From Bacteroidetes bacterium UBA7688 (GTDB lineage: Bacteria; Bacteroidota; Bacteroidia; Chitinophagales; Chitinophagaceae), in assembly GCA_002482815.1 (NCBI GenBank), contig DLGS01000321.1, forward strand, positions 1 through 15,400: a DNA stretch of 15,400 nt, written 5' to 3'. The notes under the pieces are model-generated. The model was not told where the DNA came from and did no database searches. It worked only from the letters and a program-made list of their open reading frames with translations. Made by a program: the position numbers and the translations under genes. Positions 6,536 to 14,698 of this stretch are shown piece after piece. Each line of letters begins with the position of its first letter. Positions within the stretch are counted from its first letter, which is position 1.

Positions 6536-7231
6536 ATGACAAGCTTTAAAAAATTAAGACAAATGTTGAGTGTACAAGGAAATGGTGTAATCATCACCAA
6601 AGAAATTCCGGTGAGTTCTTTTTTGCAATTGCACCTGAGTGTAAACCAAGCTGTAGAAATTCATCATTCCAACGATGAGAGAGTGGTGATAGAAGTGGAT
6701 GAAAACCTGCAGGATTTTGTAGATGTTTCAAATTCCGGCAGAACGCTTTATGTAAGCACAGATACCGGGATATTGAAAAAAGCAGTCTTTACTATTTGTA
6801 AGGTAAAAGTATATTTCAGGCAATTGAATGTACTGAGCATTGCCAATGAAGGCACTGATTTTGACTATAAAGAAATGCTGGATATCCCTAACGAAATAGA
6901 AATTAATATCCAAAGCGTTGGCAATACAAACTTACGCATCAATGCTCCGGCTATAAAGTTGGTCAGCAAATGTGTGGGCGATGTGAGCCTTGAAGGTAAA
7001 TGCGGCCTTTTGGATATTAAAAGTCATAGCGTGGGCAAGCTGCACGCCCGGGAAATGATAGCTGAGGATGTAGTGATCAGAAATAAAAGTGTCGGGGATA
7101 TAGATTTGTTTGCCAATAAAACAATTGATATCAGCCATAGCGGTGTTGGTAATATTTTTTACTACGGGTCTGCGGTGTTGAAAGACATCAAAAAGAACTG
7201 GAGCGGATTGGTGCAACACAAGGAAGGGTAG
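6536..7231 (+). CDS. DUF2807-type (head GIN domain) beta-helix protein
   Basis: The 231-residue protein carries the layout of DUF2807: SSFLQLHLSVNQAVEIHH near the N-terminus, LYVSTDTGI, VKVYFRQLNVLSIANEG, and then repeated rungs. Five short motifs of the form S/C/G-VG-N/D/K recur at residues 127, 146, 165, 185 and 203, spaced 18-20 residues, as expected of a right-handed beta-helix. Most DUF2807 proteins are exported with a signal peptide or lipoprotein signal; here the N-terminus (MTSFKKLRQMLSVQGNGVII) has none, so the protein appears cytoplasmic, unless the start is wrong. It is co-transcribed with the 73-residue gene (12-nt gap) and ends 18 nt before a strong terminator. Confidence 0.8.
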   Translation: MTSFKKLRQMLSVQGNGVIITKEIPVSSFLQLHLSVNQAVEIHHSNDERVVIEVDENLQDFVDVSNSGRTLYVSTDTGILKKAVFTICKVKVYFRQLNVLSIANEGTDFDYKEMLDIPNEIEINIQSVGNTNLRINAPAIKLVSKCVGDVSLEGKCGLLDIKSHSVGKLHAREMIAEDVVIRNKSVGDIDLFANKTIDISHSGVGNIFYYGSAVLKDIKKNWSGLVQHKEG

Positions 7232-7249
7232 TGCCCATTCCTGAAACGC

Positions 7250-7285
7250 AAAAAAAGACCGCTGTAATTACAGCGGTCTTTTTTT
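7250..7285. terminator. Bidirectional intrinsic terminator (perfect palindrome)
   Basis: A7-GACCGCTGTAA is followed directly by its exact complement TTACAGCGGTC-T7: a 36-nt perfect palindrome. The GC-containing stem with T7 after it works on the plus strand for the DUF2807 operon and, because the A7 becomes T7, on the minus strand for the hemD operon. It lies between the two convergent units. Confidence 0.92.
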
Positions 7286-7309
7286 GTATAGTGAGCATAA
7301 GCATTTCGC

Positions 7310-8203
7310 TTATTTTTTTCTTTTCTTTTTATTCTCTTCCAGAAATTTGTCCAGCGCTGCAGACATAGAAGGTGCTCCCGGCATCGGGGCGCTCATGTCC
7401 AGTCGGAGCTTAGCGTCCTGAATAGCTTTTGCCGTAGCTGGCCCGAATGCTCCGATGATTGTATCGCCCTGTTTGAATTTAGGGAAATAATCGAACAGGG
7501 TCTGTATGCTCAGCGAGCTGAAAAACAGCAGCAGGTCATATTTTGCTTTCATCAGCACTGTAATATCATTGCTCACGGTGCGGTACAACGTAGCTTCCGA
7601 AAAAGGCACTTTATGTTTCGTCAGGAAGATATGGATATCGCTTTTGCCATTGTCGGCAGTCGGGAGGATGTATTTTTCCTGGTGCTTGTGTTTGGCAATC
7701 ACTTCCAGCAAACCATCCGTAGTGCCATCTGCGCTGTAGAAAACCTTTCGCTTGCGGTACAGGATATATTTCTGCAGGTACAAAGCCACAGCTTCCGATA
7801 TACAGAAGTACTTCATTTCCTGCGAGATTTTGAATTTCATCTCTTCACAAATACGAAAGAAATGTTCCACTGCATTGCGGCTGGTGAAGATAATAGCTGT
7901 ATGTTCAGCTATATCCAGGCGCTGCTTTTTGAAATCTCTGCCGGAAATACCTTCTACCTTCACGAATGGAAAGAAATCAATCAGTACATTGTATTTCTTT
8001 GCAATCTCAAAATAGGGTGATTTTTCCGTCTCAGGTTTTGGGAGCGTTACTAAAACAGTATGTACTTCTTTCAGTGGTTCTGCTTTTTTTGCTTCTTTAA
8101 CCTTCGGAGCAACGACCTCTTTAGCTTTTGGTGCAACTTCTGTTTTTGGCTTGGCGGCCTTCACTACTTTTTCCTTTGGTGCAACAACTACTTTTGCCAT
8201 CAT
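7310..8203 (-). CDS. hemD: Uroporphyrinogen-III synthase
   Basis: The 297-residue protein matches Bacteroidota uroporphyrinogen-III synthase. Visible stretches are VHTVLVTLPKPETEKSPYFE at about 47-66, IIFTSRNAVEHFF, YILPTADNG, LYRTVSNDI, LLLFFSSLSIQTLF and IIGAFGPATAKAIQDAKLRL. The family closes and rearranges hydroxymethylbilane into uroporphyrinogen III for heme and sirohaem synthesis in the cytoplasm. The first ~46 residues are an unusual Lys/Ala/Val/Pro-rich extension (KVVVAPKEKVVKAAKPK, then similar repeats) and the C-terminus is Lys-rich (EENKKKRKK). The start is the ATG at 8201-8203, directly followed by a second ATG. It is the last gene of the leftward unit, 59 nt after the DUF4271 gene, and is followed by the 7250-7285 terminator. 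Confidence 0.88.
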   Translation of the reverse strand: MMAKVVVAPKEKVVKAAKPKTEVAPKAKEVVAPKVKEAKKAEPLKEVHTVLVTLPKPETEKSPYFEIAKKYNVLIDFFPFVKVEGISGRDFKKQRLDIAEHTAIIFTSRNAVEHFFRICEEMKFKISQEMKYFCISEAVALYLQKYILYRKRKVFYSADGTTDGLLEVIAKHKHQEKYILPTADNGKSDIHIFLTKHKVPFSEATLYRTVSNDITVLMKAKYDLLLFFSSLSIQTLFDYFPKFKQGDTIIGAFGPATAKAIQDAKLRLDMSAPMPGAPSMSAALDKFLEENKKKRKK

Positions 8204-8262
8204 TAATGTATAGGACTAAACGCGTTTTTACGGTATACGTTGTTTCTGGTTGGGGTAAAGCG

Positions 8263-9126
8263 CTAAATTATACGCAATACCATCTTCAATAATACAGCCA
8301 GTGGCAATATCTCGAAGGCGCAAAGGTACATAAAAAAATGAAAACGACTGTTCATAAAGAACTGGGCAAAAATATTCCAGGATCTCAAGTATCTGTTGAG
8401 CAACAAAATCACCAGTAAGATGACAGAAATAATACAGATTGGTGTATCCCATTTTTCTTCAAGGAAAGCAAAACATACAATAAACGGCAGCAGCACCATG
8501 CCGATAATTTTGTTGACCAGGAAAATATTGAAATTGTATTGCTCTGTGGTACTGCGGATATTAAATGCCCATCCGGTAAATTGTATAAATGCATATTTCC
8601 CGAGATACATTCCGATTGCACCTAATATCAGTAAACTAACAATAACGCCGCTTGGAACACCTACGAAACGCCAATCGATATTAATAGAAATAAGATAAAA
8701 CACATAAGTGCCTAACACAATTGTCGAAAAAAGATTCATCATCAGATTCGGAAAACTCGCAGCCTGTATAATGTCTTTCAACTGCCGGTTACCCAGGGTT
8801 GGGTTAATAAATGCCCGCCACACATCATTGAAATATTTAGGATGTATGGTTTTGATGGCACCTAAAATGGCGCAAAGCCCCAGTAATAAATAGAAGTCTG
8901 CAGTATTGTTGACCGTTTTGCGGGGACGGGCAATAGCGTATTTCAGTTTGGTTTGTCCGGATTGGGTTGGAATTTTTACGGTACTGTCCAATCTTTTTTT
9001 TGTTCCGGCCTTGATTTCAGCAGCACTCAACGAAACACCATACCTGGTAAGGTCCACTTTCGCAAAAGTGGTGCCCGATGAAAAGATGAATAAGCAGAAT
9101 AAAACTGAAAATAAAAACGCCCGCAT
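8263..9126 (-). CDS. DUF4271-type integral membrane protein
   Basis: The protein has 287 residues. A signal peptide (MRAFLFSVLFCLFIFSSG, cleaved near TFA) is followed by a polar segment of about 60 residues and then six predicted membrane helices: FYLLLGLCAILGAI, NLFSTIVLGTYVFYLI, SGVIVSLLILGAIGMYL, NKIIGMVLLPFIVCFAFL, ICIISVILLVILLL and FFMYLCAFEILPLAVLL. I recognise this as DUF4271, which in Bacteroidota commonly sits just upstream of hemD, as here. The function is unknown. The start is the ATG at 9124-9126; the frame extends only to a TTG further out (9136-9138). On the minus strand, TAACTTTG (9136-9143) matches the -7 consensus but lies close to the ATG, so it may be chance. Confidence 0.85.
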   Translation of the reverse strand: MRAFLFSVLFCLFIFSSGTTFAKVDLTRYGVSLSAAEIKAGTKKRLDSTVKIPTQSGQTKLKYAIARPRKTVNNTADFYLLLGLCAILGAIKTIHPKYFNDVWRAFINPTLGNRQLKDIIQAASFPNLMMNLFSTIVLGTYVFYLISINIDWRFVGVPSGVIVSLLILGAIGMYLGKYAFIQFTGWAFNIRSTTEQYNFNIFLVNKIIGMVLLPFIVCFAFLEEKWDTPICIISVILLVILLLNRYLRSWNIFAQFFMNSRFHFFMYLCAFEILPLAVLLKMVLRII

Positions 9127-9186
9127 AACCGGCAGCAAAGTTAATAGAATTGCTTGCTGCGTATTGAATATTTATCAACACTATTT

Positions 9187-10971
9187 TTAAAAAAGTGCTA
9201 CATATCCAAAGGATATTTTCGATTCCCTGAAACGAAGGGGAATAAAATCGCTCCGCCCGAATGCCAGGGCGATGGAGAAAAGACCTGTTTTTGTTTCCAG
9301 TGTAGTGCCCAGTCCAAATCCATTATAGAAGGATTGGCGGTTGTAGGCATTGAATTTTGTCTGCACCCAGCCATTATCACTAAACAGATAAGCATAGGAG
9401 TTTTGGGTAAATTTTACCCGGAGTTCGGTCACAGAAATATGGTATTGATTGGCAAAAATGCTTTGCTCGTCAAAACCACGCAGCAGGCGGAATCCACCGA
9501 TCTGGAATAATTCATTCTGGAAAATCCTTGGAGCTGCAATGTAACCGCCGACATATCCCATTTTCAACGTCAGGTTTTTGCCCAAAGGAATAAAACCAGC
9601 GATGTCGGCAGAAAGATGATATTGGTAGGTTTTTTTTGTTATGGTGTCATACAGGGATGCAAAATCAAAACCACTGCCATCGCTCAATCCGCTGATGGCA
9701 TTATTGATTAATATTTTTCTTTGAAAGGCGGCAATACCCATTTTGGCCTGCCAGCCTTTATGTGGGTTCAGTTTATAATCTGTGCGATTATTTACCAGTT
9801 CAAATCCAACTCCATTGGATCGGGTGTCGATGTTGGCAGGCAACTGATGTGTGGCTAGAATACTGGCAGAATCTATTTCAATAACACGGTTGCTCAGCGT
9901 TTGGTAATATAGCCGCACATAATCTGCAGAAGAAAGCTGATAACGGATACCGGCTTGTAGCGAAACTTTGCGGAACTGCAGATTGTTGGTAAATAAATCG
10001 AAATGAGCTTCTGCCCCTACCGGCGATTTGAACAAATAGGGAACGACCACATCAGCTTTGATGCGTGGTGATTTTGGTTGCAGGTTTTGATAGCTGGCAC
10101 TGATTGATTCGCCATTGCCAAGTTTGTTGAGTAAGGCAATTTGTACGTCCGCAGTCACAAATAATTTTCCGGTTTGCAGATTGTTGGGCATCAATCCCAA
10201 TAAGGCATTCAGCTGATTTGCTTTTTTTTCTTTCAGATGAATAGCGAGCCTTGTGTCGCCAGGGCGGAAGGTGATGGTCCAGGGCGAAGCTTCCTCCACA
10301 AAAGGCAATTCCCGTATTCGCTGGCTGATCATTCCCAGTTTTTTTTCATTGTAAACTGATCCCTGAGCAATATCCAGGTAACGCAACAAAAACGCCTGCG
10401 AAATTGTTACATCACCATTTACAATCAGGGTGTCAATTTTCCTCAGTTCTGCCCGGTCTATTCTAACCCGTGCACTTATTTTGTTTGGTTCTGTTTCTAC
10501 AATATCGCTGAGCCATACTTTGGCAAAAGGGTAACCATTTTCGTCGCAATAAGACAGTAGTTTTTCGCTGAGACCGGCGATGGTTTTAGGATTGAGCGGC
10601 CTGCCCGAAAACTGTTTTGGATTTATTGAAGCAGCGACCAGCAATGGCGCCGGTATTGAATCGAACAAGAGATTTGCCCAATAGTATTTTTCGCCCAGGA
10701 AATAATAAATATCATATTGGCTGCCGTTTATAACGATGCTATCGATTGATGCAGCCAGAAATCCTTCCTGCTGGAAATTGGGAATTATTTTGCGCAATTG
10801 CACGGATAATTCTTGCACACTATTGTATGTGTTGCTGATTCCCGCAGTAATATCATCTTTTGTATTATCAATTCTGTGCCCTGTAATTTGCCACTGTTGC
10901 GCTATTGCACCGGATACCGGTAATAGCAGCAACAATGCAACAAAAACAAAATGCACAAGTGTTTTTTTCAT
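9187..10971 (-). CDS. Omp85/TamA-like outer membrane protein (POTRA + beta-barrel)
   Basis: The protein has 594 residues with a Sec signal peptide (MKKTLVHFVFVALLLLLPVS, cleavage near AIAQ). Residues about 30-240 form POTRA-like alpha/beta modules with sequences such as RKIIPNFQQEGFLAASIDSI, LLSYCDENGYPFAKVWLSDI and IRELPFVEEAS; roughly three fit. The rest is a beta-barrel rich in alternating strands, ending in the aromatic SKISFGYVALF. The motif GGFRLLRGF (492-500) corresponds to the loop-6 'RGF' motif of Omp85 proteins. Family role: inserting or moving material at the outer membrane (BamA/TamA-like); the exact substrate is unknown. The neighbour on the same strand is a large AsmA-like protein 54 nt upstream, the same pairing as TamA with TamB. 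The start is the ATG at 10969-10971; an earlier TTG adds only three residues. Confidence 0.85.
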   Translation of the reverse strand: MKKTLVHFVFVALLLLLPVSGAIAQQWQITGHRIDNTKDDITAGISNTYNSVQELSVQLRKIIPNFQQEGFLAASIDSIVINGSQYDIYYFLGEKYYWANLLFDSIPAPLLVAASINPKQFSGRPLNPKTIAGLSEKLLSYCDENGYPFAKVWLSDIVETEPNKISARVRIDRAELRKIDTLIVNGDVTISQAFLLRYLDIAQGSVYNEKKLGMISQRIRELPFVEEASPWTITFRPGDTRLAIHLKEKKANQLNALLGLMPNNLQTGKLFVTADVQIALLNKLGNGESISASYQNLQPKSPRIKADVVVPYLFKSPVGAEAHFDLFTNNLQFRKVSLQAGIRYQLSSADYVRLYYQTLSNRVIEIDSASILATHQLPANIDTRSNGVGFELVNNRTDYKLNPHKGWQAKMGIAAFQRKILINNAISGLSDGSGFDFASLYDTITKKTYQYHLSADIAGFIPLGKNLTLKMGYVGGYIAAPRIFQNELFQIGGFRLLRGFDEQSIFANQYHISVTELRVKFTQNSYAYLFSDNGWVQTKFNAYNRQSFYNGFGLGTTLETKTGLFSIALAFGRSDFIPLRFRESKISFGYVALF

Positions 10972-11025
10972 CCTTGCCAAAAATAGAATATTCCCTGATA
11001 GATACAGGTCAAATTCTGCTTCTGA

Positions 11026-13554
11026 TTAAAAGCTGATAATACTCCTGCGTTTTTTTCGTTTGGAAGGATCTTCCGGGCCTATTTGATTGCTTCGGGGCGC
11101 AGCAGCTTTTCCTTTAAGACTTATTTTCATCGAGCCGTCTTCCTTATCACTTGCGTTCAAATGAATGACAATTCCCTTATTGCGGTTTTTTTCTTTGATT
11201 TCTTCATCCAGAATTAATTCGTCTTTTTGCGGATTACGTAAGGGAATGTCAACATTAATGTCAGTGCCTTTACTGAAAGAATAAATGCCTTCTATGTCGG
11301 CGTTGATAACGTCTGAAGAGAATTTGAGCGGATGAATATAAATCTGTTCTCCATTAATATCGAGCTTGTCTTTCAGGCTGAGGATACTGATATTACTGAA
11401 GTCGCGGCGGCGGAACACATATTTTCCCACATTTTTCAACGGTTCGAAATTCAGTAGTACACCATTCGTTAATTCAAATTCTACATTGCCTTTCATCGAG
11501 TGGGGTACCAACATTCCATCATCCTTTAGCGCACCGGTAACCGCTGCTTTCAGATAAATTTCTCCTCTGATGTTTCTGTCGGTCACCGTTGACTGTCCGA
11601 AATTTCCAAAGGCGAGCAGGAAGTCATCTACCTTTACTTTTTCCACCACAGCATTCACGTTAAATTCATTCGTTGGGCCGTTCTGGTTGATGCGCCCGTC
11701 AAGGTTTAGCTTCCCGCCTGCATGCACCAGGCTGACTTTGTTCAATTCGATTCCCGATTGATTTAATCGCACGATTGCTTTAATGTTTTCCGCCGTAAAT
11801 TTTTGATAGATGACTTTGCCCAATTCCATTTCCAGCAGCACGCTGCTTTTTTCAAGTATCTGATCCAGTTGTCCGGATAATCTGTTTATACTTCCAGACT
11901 TTTTGGGTGGTGCAGGCAAATTAATAGCAACTGATTTATTCCTCGCTACCAGGAAGGTTTTGTATTGATTCAGGTTGAGTTGGTTGCTGCGCATATGCCA
12001 TCTCAATAATATTTTTTCGGGATCGGTGTAAAAAAACTGCAGCAGGTTTTCCATGTGCCCATCCATGTTTAAAACATTTGCCCCATTCTGTACCCGAATA
12101 TTCTTGATGAATAAATCAGTGCCCCGAAAGTTAAGTTCAGCCTGGGTATTGGTAAATGAAAGCTGACGCGGAACATAGGTCATGGCAGCATTTTTAAGCA
12201 CCACATCTCCCATGATAAAGGGACTCACGGAATCATTGTTTTTTATCCCTCCTTTAAAGCGCAAGTCAAGATTGACTTCACCTTTTTCCATTTTGAAACT
12301 GCTGATGTTGAGAACAGGATTTAGTTTTTCGAGTGGAAATGAAGATTGGAAATGCCCGGCCAGAACAGGGCTGATTAAATTATCAATCCGGATACTGTCT
12401 GCAGTGAAATCAATTTTCTCCCAGTTCCCCGAAAAGGAGTTCACCGCTATTACGGAATTCAAATCGCCAACCGGTAAGGCCGGATTAACGCGGTTTAAAA
12501 AATAGCCTGTAAAACTGCAGTCTTTAATTTGTGCTCCCTGGCCTTCTAAAGTATTATTTTTAACCTGCCAGCGTGCATACACCACGGGTTCATCGCGTCT
12601 CTGGTCTTTACCGGTTACTGTTACCTGAATGTCCAATGGCTTTTTTAGATTTACCATTCCTACTTTACCCTGGATATGGTCAGATAGCATCGTTCGCCCG
12701 TTCTGGAATCCGATTTGCTTTGCTGCGATATCAATCTGATAAACCACCGGATTGTTACCCAGTAAAACTTTTGCTCCTATGGAAACGTTATCATTATTAA
12801 TTTCAATTTCCTTGAACGGAATGTTGAATATCTGTTTGTCAGCATTGTAATTGAGATTCAGGTTGGCAACAACGCGTTTGTTTTTTAAGAATGGGCCGTT
12901 CGGATTATAGAAATCCAATGCCTTTACGAGGACATCAAGTTTTGCAAAAGCCTGCCAACCGCTGGATTTGTAATCAAATTTTCCTTCAAAATGCTTGACT
13001 TCAAAATGAAATAATTTTTTATTGGCTTTATGCTCGAACACAAAATCTACATTATCGAAGAAGAAATGATTGAATTTTGGTGGTGGACGTTTGCCGGAAG
13101 AATCCCGTATTTCTTTCTCAATAAAAATATTGGTATTGCTATAACCGAAGCTATCCGTAAAAAGGTAGATGCTCCCATCTTCCACGTGAATATCGCGAAT
13201 CCTTGGTGCGCTTTTCAGAATTGAAAATGCATCGACTGTAATGCTGATGTTTTTGGCTTTCAGCAAATCGTGCTGATGTTTGTAATACATTGTATCGCGC
13301 AAGGTGACATTTTTCAGAGAAACAGATATGGCCGGAAAACCTTTTACCAAGGTGGGTTCCATCATTTCAACTGTTAATGTGCCGTTGATATTTTCGTTCA
13401 GCTGATTGGTGATGGACGCCAGTATCGCCGTTTTATTGTAGTTGACATAAATGGCAATACCCATCCAGGCAGCCAGGAATAGGGCAAACGCTATTCCAAG
13501 TGTTTTCAAGGTAATTACAAGGACACGCTTTGTTGTTGTTTTTTTTGAATGCAT
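11026..13554 (-). CDS. AsmA-like inner-membrane-anchored protein
   Basis: The 842-residue protein begins with a basic cytoplasmic start and one transmembrane helix (about 11-37: LKTLGIAFALFLAAWMGIAI). The periplasmic body is long, beta-strand-rich and repetitive, with AsmA hallmarks near the N-terminus: LNENINGTLTVEMMEPTLVK and FPAISVSLKNVTLRDT, then ISITVDAFSIL. The C-terminal half holds the AsmA C-terminal layout (LDGRINQNGPTNEFNVNAVV, then SMKGNVEFELTNGVLLNFEP). AsmA/TamB/Mdm31-type proteins are thought to form grooves that carry phospholipids across the periplasm. The C-terminus is a Lys/Arg-rich tail (KRKKRRSIISF). The ATG at 13552-13554 is preferred to the TTG two codons before. The gene leads the leftward unit and is divergent from pirin (184-nt spacer). 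TATATTTA just upstream on this strand is one base off the -7 consensus. Confidence 0.87.
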   Translation of the reverse strand: MHSKKTTTKRVLVITLKTLGIAFALFLAAWMGIAIYVNYNKTAILASITNQLNENINGTLTVEMMEPTLVKGFPAISVSLKNVTLRDTMYYKHQHDLLKAKNISITVDAFSILKSAPRIRDIHVEDGSIYLFTDSFGYSNTNIFIEKEIRDSSGKRPPPKFNHFFFDNVDFVFEHKANKKLFHFEVKHFEGKFDYKSSGWQAFAKLDVLVKALDFYNPNGPFLKNKRVVANLNLNYNADKQIFNIPFKEIEINNDNVSIGAKVLLGNNPVVYQIDIAAKQIGFQNGRTMLSDHIQGKVGMVNLKKPLDIQVTVTGKDQRRDEPVVYARWQVKNNTLEGQGAQIKDCSFTGYFLNRVNPALPVGDLNSVIAVNSFSGNWEKIDFTADSIRIDNLISPVLAGHFQSSFPLEKLNPVLNISSFKMEKGEVNLDLRFKGGIKNNDSVSPFIMGDVVLKNAAMTYVPRQLSFTNTQAELNFRGTDLFIKNIRVQNGANVLNMDGHMENLLQFFYTDPEKILLRWHMRSNQLNLNQYKTFLVARNKSVAINLPAPPKKSGSINRLSGQLDQILEKSSVLLEMELGKVIYQKFTAENIKAIVRLNQSGIELNKVSLVHAGGKLNLDGRINQNGPTNEFNVNAVVEKVKVDDFLLAFGNFGQSTVTDRNIRGEIYLKAAVTGALKDDGMLVPHSMKGNVEFELTNGVLLNFEPLKNVGKYVFRRRDFSNISILSLKDKLDINGEQIYIHPLKFSSDVINADIEGIYSFSKGTDINVDIPLRNPQKDELILDEEIKEKNRNKGIVIHLNASDKEDGSMKISLKGKAAAPRSNQIGPEDPSKRKKRRSIISF

Positions 13555-13711
13555 AGGCAATCTAAATATAGTGACAGAATATTGCTTTAATTAGTATTGG
13601 TATGGCCGGAGCATGTATTTTAGAATAACCTTGTGTTTTTCAATGCCTGTTTTTGACCTATCGGTATACCTCAGGTAATTCACTTTGAACGGATAATCCA
13701 ATCGGGCAGAG

Positions 13712-13719
13712 TAATTTTG
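13712..13719 (+). promoter_or_regulatory. Candidate -7 promoter box (TAATTTTG) for pirin
   Basis: TAATTTTG is an exact TAnnTTTG match ending 19 nt before the pirin ATG. A TTTG at 13684-13687 lies 24 nt upstream, slightly longer than the usual spacing of about 20, so it is a plausible -33 element. Confidence 0.5.
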
Positions 13720-13738
13720 TTTTTTTAAAACGAATAAT

Positions 13739-14608
13739 ATGAAAAAGGTTCAGTTTGTAATGGCACCTCCACCGGCACATATGGTCGGAGATGGCTTTAG
13801 GGTACATAGTTTTTTCCCGAATCACGAAATTCACAATAAGCGTATGAGTCCGTTTTTCATGATGGATTATAATGCCAAAACAATTTTGCCTGCAAGCAAG
13901 ACACCACCTGGTGTTGGTGTTCATCCTCACCGTGGTTTCGAAACGGTTACAATTGCCTATCATGGACGAATTGCACACGGCGACAGTGCGGGCAATAGCG
14001 GCATCATTGGAGAAGGTGAAATTCAATGGATGACAGCGGCAAGCGGAATATTGCACAAGGAATACCACGAATTGGAATTCAGCAAAACCGGAGGACCTTT
14101 TCAGATGGTTCAGCTTTGGGTAAACTTGCCTGCAGAGCACAAAATGAGCAGCCCGAAATATCAGGCCATTACGAAGGAAATGATTGGCCATTATGTTTTG
14201 CCGGAAGAGAGTGGAACAGTTGAAGTGATTGCAGGAAATTTTAAGGGTGTAAAAGGCCCGGCTTATACCTTTACGCCGATTGAAATGTATAATATCCGTT
14301 TGCGTAAAGGAGCAGAATTGAAGTTTGAATTACCTGATGGGTTTAATACCGGTATGCTTATTGTGGAAGGGAATGTGAATGTGAATAGCGGAACAGATGC
14401 GCCTCAGGATCATTTTGTTTTATTCGAAAACGATGGCACCGGGATTAATTTGCAAGCAAAAGAGGATACTGTAATACTGGTATTGAGTGGCGCCCCGATA
14501 CACGAACCGATAGCAAGTTATGGCCCGTTTTTGATGAATACCACAGAAGAATTGCAACAGGCCATCAAGGATTTCAATACCGGAAAATTCGGAACACTGG
14601 AAGATTAA
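13739..14608 (+). CDS. Pirin-family protein
   Basis: The 289-residue protein has the double-cupin pirin layout. The N-terminal cupin carries the metal-ligand set: H62 and H64 in VHPHRGFETV, then H106 and E108 in SGILHKEYHE. Further pirin motifs are GEIQWMTAASG and PFQMVQLWVNLPAEHKM. The C-terminal cupin region includes YTFTPIEMYNIRLRKG and APIHEPIASYGPFLMNTTEE, the family's conserved end. Members bind a metal (usually Fe) and some show quercetinase activity; in bacteria the physiological substrate is generally unknown, so I leave the reaction open. The gene has its own -7 box and is followed 90 nt later by a transporter gene on the same strand. Confidence 0.93.
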   Translation: MKKVQFVMAPPPAHMVGDGFRVHSFFPNHEIHNKRMSPFFMMDYNAKTILPASKTPPGVGVHPHRGFETVTIAYHGRIAHGDSAGNSGIIGEGEIQWMTAASGILHKEYHELEFSKTGGPFQMVQLWVNLPAEHKMSSPKYQAITKEMIGHYVLPEESGTVEVIAGNFKGVKGPAYTFTPIEMYNIRLRKGAELKFELPDGFNTGMLIVEGNVNVNSGTDAPQDHFVLFENDGTGINLQAKEDTVILVLSGAPIHEPIASYGPFLMNTTEELQQAIKDFNTGKFGTLED

Positions 14609-14698
14609 TCCACACAGAAGCTGGCTGATTTTATCCGGAAATTCATAAAAAGGTATTTCACAAAGCCATTTGAATTTTGTTCATTTGTAAAATAACTT

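Noticed and set aside
12573..12800. Plus-strand open frames inside the AsmA-like and Omp85-like genes (for example 12182-12505, 12573-12800)
   Set aside because: They are opposite long genes with clear family features and have no domain of their own.
185..13567. Identical 13-mer AGGCAATCTAAAT at 185-197 and 13555-13567, both upstream of leftward genes
   Set aside because: In 15.4 kb one or two shared 13-mers are expected by chance, and no longer similarity surrounds them.
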